Shown piece by piece: positions 1 to 6,747 of a DNA stretch of 8,806 nucleotides. The translations under genes and the position numbers were made by a program. The notes under the pieces were generated by a model. It did no database searches, was not told the origin of the DNA, and saw nothing but the letters and a program-made list of their open reading frames with translations. The stretch is from assembly GCA_013202615.1 (NCBI GenBank), contig JABMRL010000068.1:1-8806 (forward strand), given 5' to 3'. Positions within the stretch are counted from its first letter, which is position 1. Every line of letters starts with the position of its first letter. This stretch comes from Dehalococcoidia bacterium (lineage in GTDB: Bacteria > Chloroflexota > Dehalococcoidia > Dehalococcoidales > RBG-16-60-22).

Positions 1-377
1 CCTATTGACCAGTAGGCAGTAAAATGGTCGTCCGGGGTTTCCAAGTTACACACGTCTCCCACCCTAACATTAAGCTCAGGAAACAATTCTTTGAGCTTGG
101 CAATGGTTTTTGAAGCTGAGTCTACTCCTGCACTTTCGTAGCCATGAACGTGCATACAGTAGACTATTCGCCCTCCACCACACCCTCCATCGAGGATGCG
201 CCCCTTTTTGTCAGGCATATATTTTTTTAATGTTTTCAGAACGAACCAATCGTCCTTGCCTCTTTCAATGCTTTTTTTGAAATTTTCACTATCGAACATT
301 CTATCCCAGAAATCCGGGGTAGCAGCCTCTCCAGTGTAGACCAGCCTTTTATTTTGTTTGTCGTAATAAACTTCCAT
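1..377 (-). CDS. Class I SAM-dependent methyltransferase, C-terminus cut off by window edge
   Basis: The first 125 codons of a methyltransferase are visible; the rest runs off the left edge. Residues 61-70 (ILDGGCGGGR) form the glycine-rich SAM-binding motif I of Rossmann-fold class I methyltransferases. The acidic residue after strand 2 is Asp86 in GVDSA, and a GD pair lies at 107-108. The leader before the SAM domain (residues 4-27, with YYD, RLVY and TPDFWD) is a soluble segment that I associate from memory with methyltransferases of polysaccharide loci. The ATG at 375-377 is the only plausible start: in-frame codons just upstream include no other usual start, although no good Shine-Dalgarno is seen. 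It is the last visible gene of the operon, 48 bases after the sulfatase-like gene. A role in methylating a sugar or capping a glycan chain is inferred from context only; the substrate cannot be read from the sequence. Confidence 0.85.
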   Translation of the reverse strand, partial: MEVYYDKQNKRLVYTGEAATPDFWDRMFDSENFKKSIERGKDDWFVLKTLKKYMPDKKGRILDGGCGGGRIVYCMHVHGYESAGVDSASKTIAKLKELFPELNVRVGDVCNLETPDDHFTAYWSI

Positions 378-425
378 GTCAGCGTAATATTTTATGTTAA
401 CTATTTTGCACAGGTCTGCTCTGCA

Positions 426-1877
426 CTAGATTTTCTGCTGCCGTTTCAGCAGACCGATTCTTCCCCTGAGCATCGCTTTTTTCCTGTTGCTTTCAGTGTT
501 ACTTATCCATTCGGAAAGCTTTTTCTCCAGCTTCGCCGCTTCACCAGGGCGCTCCGTGATAACATTCTTGGTTTCTCCGGGGTCTTTCTCAAGGTCGTAT
601 AATTCCTCAATTCCGCCACCATGCACCTCTCCGCAGTATTTGCATACCGCGTCCTGTTCCGATTGCGCACGAATGTATTTCAACTTATGTGTAGTAATCA
701 TTTGTTTCCGCTGGGTATGAGTTTCTTCAGCATAAATCACGGAGCGTAATTGCTTATTTTCATAAATTAAGGGCAATAAGCTCTCCCCGTCATATCCAAA
801 CCCACCTTTAATATTCAAAATATCAAATATGGTGGGAATTATATCGACGTGCTGGACAAAACCTTTCACCACTTTGGCACGAGGTAACCCGGGGTATTTC
901 ATGATAAGTGGGACGTGAATTGTCTCATCGTATAAGCCATGGTGGTCAAAGTAGATATCGTGCTCGGTCAGGCTTTCACCATGGTCCGCGGTTAAAATGA
1001 TAAGGGTGTTTTCCAGGATTCCCTTTTGTCTTAGTGTTTCGATAAGGTGGCCTATTTCTTGGTCAACAAAGGCGATTGATTCCTCGTACATACCAAGCAC
1101 CTTCTTAACACCTCCTGACAATTCAATCAGTTTCTTTTTATCCTTGCTTTTAACCCTTTCCAACTGCTCTCTATCATCACGGTCAAGTGTGCCAGGTTTT
1201 TCTTTAATAGAAGTCGGGCTGTTATATGGGAAATGGGTATCCCAGTAGTGGATAAACAAGAAGAAACTTTGGTCGAAATTCTCCCCGATGATTTCTCTTG
1301 CTTTTTGAGTAACCGCAGTGGCATCGCCATAAGTCTCAGTTCTGGGTGTGATCTTCGGCTGCTTTATAAAGGTTGAAATTTTAGATTTAAGAGAAGAAAC
1401 TCGTTTGAAGAAACTGGTTTTTGCCAAATTCATTGCGTATTCTCTTGTCTGTCCGTATGTCAGACGCTCCCCACCCCACTGGCCCGCTGTCTTGAGGATT
1501 CCACTGTAGTAATCATAGCCCCTGGCGTGCCAGCGCCCCAGCCAATCGATGGCATAAGTCTGGTAACCATTAAGCTTCAATATTTCGGGGAGCGTTTGAG
1601 TGGACTTCAGGAAGGCCTGCACCTCATCTGACTGGAGACTGGCGCCGTGCTTCATTATGCCATGCGAACGACAGAATTTCCCGGAAAATATACTGGTTAA
1701 GGATGGGTCTGTGGTGTTTGTGCAGCTATAGGCATTCTTGAATAATAGCCCTTCCTCACCCAACTTATCGATGTTCTGTGAGATGGGTTTGGCGTATCCA
1801 TAGCAGCCTAAATTCCTGGGTCGTAGCGCATCAATGACGATAAAGATAATATTGGGCTTTTTCTTCTTTAATCTCAT
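426..1877 (-). CDS. Sulfatase-fold hydrolase or transferase with Thr nucleophile (alkaline phosphatase superfamily), probably not a true sulfatase
   Basis: A 483-residue protein with the sulfatase/alkaline-phosphatase fold. Metal-binding positions look intact: Asp16 in the N-terminal strand (IFIVIDALR) and Asp298-His299 in LTADHGES. Asp213 and His215 (WDTH) match the D-x-H-x-P region of sulfatases, and the C-terminal LYDLEKDPGE (426-435) is typical of the family. The signature C-x-P-x-R that is converted to formylglycine is absent: an ungapped alignment from NAY (48-50) to SGKF (65-68) puts Thr56 at the Cys position, Pro58 at the Pro and Leu60 at the Arg. Thr is the nucleophile in related phosphotransferases such as LtaS and EptA, so phosphoester chemistry is more likely than sulfate removal. 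There is no signal peptide or membrane segment, unlike LtaS and EptA. A CxxC (Cys412, Cys415) near the C-terminus is unexplained. The start was set at ATG 1877 because AAAGGA lies 6 bases before it. It is 25 bases downstream of the GT4 gene and probably co-transcribed. Confidence 0.88.
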   Translation of the reverse strand: MRLKKKKPNIIFIVIDALRPRNLGCYGYAKPISQNIDKLGEEGLLFKNAYSCTNTTDPSLTSIFSGKFCRSHGIMKHGASLQSDEVQAFLKSTQTLPEILKLNGYQTYAIDWLGRWHARGYDYYSGILKTAGQWGGERLTYGQTREYAMNLAKTSFFKRVSSLKSKISTFIKQPKITPRTETYGDATAVTQKAREIIGENFDQSFFLFIHYWDTHFPYNSPTSIKEKPGTLDRDDREQLERVKSKDKKKLIELSGGVKKVLGMYEESIAFVDQEIGHLIETLRQKGILENTLIILTADHGESLTEHDIYFDHHGLYDETIHVPLIMKYPGLPRAKVVKGFVQHVDIIPTIFDILNIKGGFGYDGESLLPLIYENKQLRSVIYAEETHTQRKQMITTHKLKYIRAQSEQDAVCKYCGEVHGGGIEELYDLEKDPGETKNVITERPGEAAKLEKKLSEWISNTESNRKKAMLRGRIGLLKRQQKI

Positions 1878-1883
1878 CGGCAA

Positions 1884-1889
1884 TCCTTT
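1884..1889 (-). promoter_or_regulatory. Ribosome binding site deciding the start of the sulfatase-like gene
   Basis: AAAGGA on the minus strand, 6 bases before ATG 1877-1875. It directly abuts an upstream in-frame TTG (1883-1881), leaving no room for that codon to be used, so the ATG is preferred. Confidence 0.7.
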
Positions 1890-1902
1890 ATCGTTAATAT
1901 TT

Positions 1903-3054
1903 TTATTTTGCCGCTATCATTTTGGCAAACAGGTCGGCAACCGCCTGTTTCTCAAATTCTTTGACTTTGGCAAATCCCTCTGCCTTTAGCTCGTCTCTCA
2001 TCTTGTCATCATTGAGTAACCTGATAATATTGTCACTGAACAAAGCGATATCACCAACCGGACTGATAAAAGCCAGCTGTCGTGCGGTTACGATATCTCT
2101 CACCCCACCAATGTCATTGGCCACGAAAGGAACCCCCATCGCCATCGCTTCAAGCAGCACCCGTGGAAATCCTTCATCGGTTGAGGGCATGATGAAGAGG
2201 TCGGCGATAGCATAATATCTGGACACTTCTGTATTGGGCACACCACCGGTTATCCGGGCATACTTCGCCAGCCCGGTATTATTTATTTCCTGCGCCAATC
2301 TAGCATGGTAAGGCCCGTCACCGATAATAATAAGGGTTGTATGTGGATTTTTATCGCTCACCTTACTGATGATTTCAGTCAGATAGTGTGCACCTTTCCT
2401 TTCCGAAAGCCAGTGTACAAAGAGCACGACCTTGTTGCCCTCTGGTACACCGAGCTCTTCCCTGATCTTCACACAATCGTAATTCCCGGGTTGAAATCTC
2501 GCCAGATTTATCGAGTTTGGGATTACCTTAATTTTATTAACGCTAATGCCGTAATTCTGGGAGTAGTGCTCTGCCATAAGAGGAGTCCCGGTAACGAGGT
2601 AATTTATCATCTTCAGGTTTAAGCGAAAAGCACAGTCGTTCAGGAATTTCTGTCGCATTCTGCTACGGAATGACCGCCGTTCATTAGCTGAGACACTTCT
2701 TAATCCACAATTCCAGTAATATGCCCGCCCCCCGCTGAGCCGTGCAACTACCGCTGCAAGCAGAGAACTAAAATGTGAGATGTGGACATAAAAATTTCTA
2801 TAACCCCGTAATCTAATCAGGGAAAAAATTAAAAACCTTTCCAACAGCCGAAACGGGAACCGGGTGAACCTCTGAACATAGACATGCTCCGCAAATTTAA
2901 GGTTGGGGGTTTCAGCGGCGCGCTCCACAAAGAGGTAAATTTTTACTCTATGGGTTAAATCTTCTAAAAGCTCCCACGTGTGATATAAGTGTGAACAAAT
3001 ATCGTGGCTGAATTCTGGCAGCACGTAGCAGAGACGCGTTGGTCTTTCAGTCAT
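1903..3054 (-). CDS. GT4-family glycosyltransferase
   Basis: A 383-residue GT-B-fold transferase, normal length for family GT4. It is expected to move a sugar from a nucleotide donor to a growing glycan with retention of configuration, in the cytoplasm or at the inner membrane face. The C-terminal donor domain is clear: VIPNSINLARF (177-187), a Lys-Gly (220-221) of the phosphate-binding loop, GDGP (245-248), and the E-x7-E motif at Glu294-Glu302 (EGFPRVLLE) followed by GVPFVANDIGG. The Arg often found in the loop before KG (as in GRL...KG) appears as Trp215 (HWLSERKG). GT4 enzymes vary here, so activity is not excluded. The N-terminal acceptor domain is divergent and rich in aromatic and basic residues (HISHFSS, 91-97), so the acceptor is unknown. 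The ATG start has a good AGGAG 4 bases upstream. It sits between the two alkaline-phosphatase-superfamily genes, 31 bases after the phosphodiesterase-like one. Confidence 0.92.
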   Translation of the reverse strand: MTERPTRLCYVLPEFSHDICSHLYHTWELLEDLTHRVKIYLFVERAAETPNLKFAEHVYVQRFTRFPFRLLERFLIFSLIRLRGYRNFYVHISHFSSLLAAVVARLSGGRAYYWNCGLRSVSANERRSFRSRMRQKFLNDCAFRLNLKMINYLVTGTPLMAEHYSQNYGISVNKIKVIPNSINLARFQPGNYDCVKIREELGVPEGNKVVLFVHWLSERKGAHYLTEIISKVSDKNPHTTLIIIGDGPYHARLAQEINNTGLAKYARITGGVPNTEVSRYYAIADLFIMPSTDEGFPRVLLEAMAMGVPFVANDIGGVRDIVTARQLAFISPVGDIALFSDNIIRLLNDDKMRDELKAEGFAKVKEFEKQAVADLFAKMIAAK

Positions 3055-3058
3055 CGTA

Positions 3059-3063
3059 CTCCT
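3059..3063 (-). promoter_or_regulatory. Ribosome binding site of the GT4 gene ending at 1903
   Basis: AGGAG (within AAAGGAG) on the minus strand, 4 bases before ATG 3054-3052. It is the strongest Shine-Dalgarno sequence in the window and supports that start. Confidence 0.75.
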
Positions 3064-3085
3064 TTTTAATCCTGGTATCTATGCG

Positions 3086-4525
3086 CTAGTCGCCAACAGG
3101 GGTCTCTCTTAATATCTCGGTCAGCACCCTCCCATCCATATCAGCAGGCACTGGAATGTCCATCTGATGTAATATCGTGGGTGCTATATCGAGAATGGAG
3201 ACGTTCTTCACCTCTATACCCTCTATAAAGTCAGGGCCACTGGCGATGAAAATGCCTTCAGTGGTGTTCTCAGCACGCCATCGTTGTTGTGGTTCAAAGA
3301 TATTCTTGTTGCCGATGCTGCCGCGGATATGGGTATGAGGAGACTGGTCGATGATGATGTCTGGTGCCTCGGAAAGGAAATCTCCTTTATAGATATCTTC
3401 CTTCCGATACACATGGCGGGAGATTCGCTGGCCGGTGAGCGGATTGGTTAAATCCTCCAGTTTCTGTACCAGGTCTTCCTTCAATGCTGCTTCATCCGAG
3501 TTGAGGTAAAGAGGGCCTTGTCCACTACCCAGCGCTTTACTCTTCTCCCATACTATCTTGTCTGTTTTGCGCTCCATCTCCACAGTACCGATAGCCGATG
3601 GTATGTTATTCAGGACTTTCTTTGGCACCATCTTTTTTATAACCTGGCTCAAATGTAGTTTCTGCGCGATGCGGAACAAATTATTTTCATTTAGACCCAT
3701 CCGATACAGCAACCGGGGAAGCCAAACACTGCTTCTGATTTTAAGATAACCCTGCTTCTCCAGCCAGGTATTGATATAAAACACCTGATGGATTTCATTT
3801 GAGCCGTGGTCGGACATAATGATAAAGTTGCTCTCCTTGAACTCCTCCAGGAGATAACCTATGTTCCGGTCAATCGTCTGCCAAGCTTGTGCCACGCTAT
3901 CGTCGTTCCACAAATCATGATGAAGGCTGTTAATATAGAATATCGTCAGATGGAGAAAATCAAGCTTATACTCCCGTGCCAGCGTTTTGACAACTGAAAA
4001 TCGCTTTTCGATCAATGCGATTACTTTTTCGATCGCCTCCTTGGACTGCCACCAATTGGTCCTGACCACGGGATGAACCTTATAGCCAAACTCCCTTCTT
4101 AATCTGGTTTCCAGTTCCTTGGGATAGGTGTAGTTTTTCTCTGGAGCATCCGGCCCGCCGGCGATAACGAAGCCGTTCACTTTTCTCGGTGGGTAAGTTA
4201 ACGGCATATTCATGATACCCACTTTCCGGTTGCTCTCTGAAATATAGTCCCAGATTTCCCTGGCATGGGCACGAGCTGTTGGAATGTAGACGCGTTTATT
4301 TTGGAAGTCAATGTTTTCCCACCAGAAAATACCAAGTTTTCCTGGGTTCTTTCCGGTAGCGTAGCATTTCCAGTTGGGTGAAGTGGTTGGTGGCAGGCAG
4401 CTTTTTAGCCTCCCTTTAACCCCCTGTTTTATCAGACGCTGGAGGTGAGGTAATTTACCAGCATTCAACCACGGGTCGATAAGGTCAAAGGAAGCGCCAT
4501 CCAATCCGATAACGATAACTTTCAT
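3086..4525 (-). CDS. Type I phosphodiesterase/nucleotide pyrophosphatase-like protein (alkaline phosphatase superfamily) with altered metal site
   Basis: A 479-residue protein of the PF01663-type family, which hydrolyses phosphodiesters or pyrophosphates with two bound metal ions. Recognisable parts: VIGLDGASFD (5-14, metal ligand Asp9); PPTTSPNW (45-52), with Thr48 as the expected nucleophile, followed by TGKNPGKLGIF; MSDHGSN (237-243, ligands Asp239 and His240); and the C-terminal EGIFIASGPD and DIAPTILHQM. Two positions are odd. The D-x-x-x-H motif of the second metal reads N-S-L-H-H (Asn199, His203), and the later His before EGI reads Asn420. That metal site has thus lost two of three usual ligands. 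No signal peptide or membrane helix is visible, so it should be cytoplasmic. An in-frame GTG at 4546 would add seven residues, but family members start at MKVIVIGLDG, so ATG 4525 was chosen; its upstream GAG is only a weak ribosome site. It lies 10 bases after the deacetylase gene. The substrate is unknown; a glycan or lipid-linked sugar phosphate is a guess from context. Confidence 0.88.
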   Translation of the reverse strand: MKVIVIGLDGASFDLIDPWLNAGKLPHLQRLIKQGVKGRLKSCLPPTTSPNWKCYATGKNPGKLGIFWWENIDFQNKRVYIPTARAHAREIWDYISESNRKVGIMNMPLTYPPRKVNGFVIAGGPDAPEKNYTYPKELETRLRREFGYKVHPVVRTNWWQSKEAIEKVIALIEKRFSVVKTLAREYKLDFLHLTIFYINSLHHDLWNDDSVAQAWQTIDRNIGYLLEEFKESNFIIMSDHGSNEIHQVFYINTWLEKQGYLKIRSSVWLPRLLYRMGLNENNLFRIAQKLHLSQVIKKMVPKKVLNNIPSAIGTVEMERKTDKIVWEKSKALGSGQGPLYLNSDEAALKEDLVQKLEDLTNPLTGQRISRHVYRKEDIYKGDFLSEAPDIIIDQSPHTHIRGSIGNKNIFEPQQRWRAENTTEGIFIASGPDFIEGIEVKNVSILDIAPTILHQMDIPVPADMDGRVLTEILRETPVGD

Positions 4526-4535
4526 TGCTAATTTC

Positions 4536-5492
4536 TCAAGGCTCACCAGATATGTAGTATTTTACTGTATAGAGGCGTGAAAGCACATTTTTCACCAGCC
4601 AGAAATGCCGCAATGGGTTAAATATCGAGCGATAAGTGCCCAGCAGATCGGGAAGGTTCAGGAAGTAGGGCTTATAGTTACTCTCTTGCCAGCGTTTGCC
4701 GGCTTCACTGACGGTGAGCGATTCCACCTTGTAATTGGACAGAAAACTGAAGAACTCATTGCGCCGTTCGACTTCCCAATCTCTAAATCCCGACCCGTCA
4801 GTTTCAATCGGTTTCCAGGAGTGGGTGGTGAAATAAAGGATAACTGGCTCAGACATCTCCTCGGCTACAGCTGCTAGAGCCTCCGTACCCCGCCTCATCA
4901 ATTCCGGCTCATAATATCTGTTTTCATGTACCGTTATTCCGAGTCGCGTATTGGTGATCGGAATCATCAGTATTTTAGCATTACCTATTTTTGTAATATC
5001 GTTATAGCTGGGATTATACGGTGAGTCCGGCATATCATACCACCTTACCGAACCGACCACGGAATTCTTCAGTGGCGAGCAATCATACTTAATCCCCAGT
5101 TCCTCCAGGATTTCTATCGTGCTCTCATTGCTGAAATACCAGCCCGCTTTAAACGTCAGAATATCATATCCTTGTTCTCTCAGCCGATTAACTGCAGCCG
5201 TTATTTCAAATTTGCGAGTTTCATAATCAGCTTCCTTGGTATGCACATGGACAGATATCTCCTGCCCGGATTTCTGCACCGAGTCATAGACTTGAGGATA
5301 ACGCAGCAAGATACTCTGTTCCGGATCGCTCTGCTCCTGAATGTGAAAGGTAGCCTTCAGGCCGAATTTATCGAAAAACTCCAGTAAATGTGGCACACCT
5401 TCGGTTAGGCCAGGGTCACCCGTGTATCTCGGCTTTCCCGAAAAGCGAACGCAGTCAAACTCGGTATCGACATCAGTGATTAACCAGAGCAT
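4536..5492 (-). CDS. Polysaccharide deacetylase family protein (NodB/CE4-like)
   Basis: A 318-residue protein with the NodB-homology barrel, expected to remove an acetyl (or similar acyl) group from an amino sugar using one metal ion. Motif 1 reads LITDVDTEFD (4-13), with Asp7 and Asp9 as candidate base and metal ligand rather than the usual TFDDG. LKATFHI (45-51) is the following strand. Motif 2 reads EISVHVHTKE (78-87), with His82 and His84. Motif 3 is FKAGWYF (114-120), with Lys where Arg is usual, followed by STIEILEELGIKYD. The final His motif is FTTHSW (221-226, His224). There is no signal peptide, so it would act in the cytoplasm, as ArnD does on lipid-linked sugar. The C-terminal tail (about 284-318) is basic and aromatic and could touch the membrane. 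The frame stays open 43 codons further upstream, into the preceding GT4 gene, but MLWLITDVD is the natural N-terminus and GGGGA lies 5 bases before it. Confidence 0.86.
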   Translation of the reverse strand: MLWLITDVDTEFDCVRFSGKPRYTGDPGLTEGVPHLLEFFDKFGLKATFHIQEQSDPEQSILLRYPQVYDSVQKSGQEISVHVHTKEADYETRKFEITAAVNRLREQGYDILTFKAGWYFSNESTIEILEELGIKYDCSPLKNSVVGSVRWYDMPDSPYNPSYNDITKIGNAKILMIPITNTRLGITVHENRYYEPELMRRGTEALAAVAEEMSEPVILYFTTHSWKPIETDGSGFRDWEVERRNEFFSFLSNYKVESLTVSEAGKRWQESNYKPYFLNLPDLLGTYRSIFNPLRHFWLVKNVLSRLYTVKYYISGEP

Positions 5493-5497
5493 TACTA

Positions 5498-5502
5498 TCC
5501 CC
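5498..5502 (-). promoter_or_regulatory. Probable ribosome binding site of the deacetylase gene
   Basis: GGGGA on the minus strand, 5 bases before ATG 5492-5490. It is not a perfect anti-16S match, but it supports the internal ATG over the upstream extension that would overlap the preceding gene. Confidence 0.45.
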
Positions 5503-5565
5503 AACCTTACTGGTTTTAAACATCGTTTCCCAAACGGCGGTTCACCGCAGCAAGTAAAATCAAAT

Positions 5566-6747
5566 TTATTGCTCTTTTCTCCTGTCGGTGGCAAGCTGAA
5601 TTGTGTCAGCCCACATATCAATCACCTTCTTGATTCCCGCCTCAGTATCGAAACTGGATGCTATATGCTTGTGTGCATTTTTTCCCATCTGTCTGGCTAA
5701 CTCCCGTTGTTGAATCAGGGTCGATATTCGGGCGGCCAGCTCCTCCGGGTTTTGCGGTGGAACTAAAAATCCTGTAACCGTATCGACCACAATATCTCTG
5801 GGTCCGGACGTGTCAGTAGTAATTACCGGTTTCCCGGCCATCCCTGCTTCCAGTAGAACCAGGCCAAAGCTCTCGTGGTTTGATGGCAATACAAAAATAT
5901 CACACGCATGATAGTATTCCGGCAGTTTATCATACGGTATCTCGCCGGTGAAGATAACGTTATTTTCAAGGCCCAGCTCCTGAGACAAATATTCGAGGTT
6001 TTTTCTTTCCTCCCCTTCACCACAGATCAAGAACTTAACATCTGTATATCTCTCGGTGACTATCTTAGCTGCTCGTAGCAGATTTGAAATATTCTTTGCC
6101 TTGGTCAGATAGCCGACGAATAGTATGGTCATGCCTTCGACCAAAGTATACCTTTTACGTATATCGTCTATCTTTTCCGTTGAGCACTGCTCAAATTTAG
6201 TCAGAAATACCGGCGATGGCACAACCCATATTTTATGTTCCGGCAACCCGTAACCCGCCAGTTTTTGCTTTATTCCATAATTAACTGCTCTTATGCCATC
6301 AGCCCGCTTTATAAGCCATTTCCCAAAAAAGTTGAAGAAAGGATTCTTATAATTCTCTCTAAGCCAGTGCCGGTTATCAAAAAAATCACCGTGAAGTTGT
6401 ACGGCCAGAGGAATTCCCAGCTTTCTTTTCAGCAAATAGCCGATGAAGCCGGTAAGAAAAGGGTCTTGCACTGCGATAACGTCGATTTTATTTGCCCGGC
6501 AGATACCGAGGCATGATTGGTAAGTGTTCCAGATATATGAGAATGGTTCTCTGCACGATACTGGCAGCGTTGTTACATTATCAGACAGGCGTTGTGGCCT
6601 CAGGTCCCTGGTTTTAGCACCCATAACGACGATAAACAGTCCGGTAAGATGTTCGCCGTAAGCGATATGCCTTCTCTGGCTATCCCCGACGATGTTGTCA
6701 CCACCCATGGCTAATGTCGGGTCTAAACTTATCATCAAGACATTCAT
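5566..6747 (-). CDS. GT4-family glycosyltransferase
   Basis: A 393-residue GT-B transferase of family GT4 with both domains complete. The N-terminal half has a glycine-containing acceptor loop (AMGGDNIVGD, 13-22), VQDPFLTGFIG (93-103) and LHGDFF (118-123). The donor domain has VVPSPV (175-180), ILFVGYLTKAKN (208-219, with Lys216 or Lys218 for phosphate binding), ICGEGEE (241-247) and the E-x7-E pair Glu292-Glu300 (ESFGLVLLE), followed by GKPVITTDTSGPRDIV and GFLVPP. This points to a retaining sugar transfer from a nucleotide donor; which sugar cannot be told. The ATG start overlaps the stop of the preceding GT4 gene in ATGA, which suggests translational coupling, with GGA 9 bases before the start. 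After its stop a 73-base gap leads to the deacetylase gene; the gap holds only a 4-bp GCGG/CCGC hairpin with no T-tract. Confidence 0.93.
   Translation of the reverse strand: MNVLMISLDPTLAMGGDNIVGDSQRRHIAYGEHLTGLFIVVMGAKTRDLRPQRLSDNVTTLPVSCREPFSYIWNTYQSCLGICRANKIDVIAVQDPFLTGFIGYLLKRKLGIPLAVQLHGDFFDNRHWLRENYKNPFFNFFGKWLIKRADGIRAVNYGIKQKLAGYGLPEHKIWVVPSPVFLTKFEQCSTEKIDDIRKRYTLVEGMTILFVGYLTKAKNISNLLRAAKIVTERYTDVKFLICGEGEERKNLEYLSQELGLENNVIFTGEIPYDKLPEYYHACDIFVLPSNHESFGLVLLEAGMAGKPVITTDTSGPRDIVVDTVTGFLVPPQNPEELAARISTLIQQRELARQMGKNAHKHIASSFDTEAGIKKVIDMWADTIQLATDRRKEQ

Noticed and set aside
378..425. AT-rich gap before the methyltransferase gene, as a possible internal promoter
   Set aside because: A TAAAAT-like hexamer is present, but it lies very close to the ATG and no convincing -35 partner is seen.
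1878..1883. TTG start two codons upstream of the sulfatase-like ATG
   Set aside because: The AAAGGA ribosome site abuts the TTG with no spacing, while its distance to the ATG is ideal.
1922..2622. Plus-strand open frames of about 100 codons here, and others across the window including 4605-4877 and 5422-5700
   Set aside because: They lie opposite well-supported minus-strand genes, encode no recognisable domain and look like frame shadows.
4526..4546. GTG start seven codons upstream of the phosphodiesterase-like ATG, overlapping the deacetylase stop
   Set aside because: No ribosome site precedes it, and related proteins begin at the MKVIVIGLDG segment.
5537..5548. Short inverted repeat gcgg-ttca-ccgc in the 73-base gap, as a possible terminator
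   Set aside because: The stem is only 4 bp and no T-run follows on the transcribed strand, so it is most likely chance.
5493..5621. 43-codon N-terminal extension of the deacetylase frame, overlapping the end of the preceding GT4 gene
   Set aside because: It reads into the GT4 coding region, is unlike a signal peptide, and the CE4 domain begins directly at ATG 5492, which has its own GGGGA.
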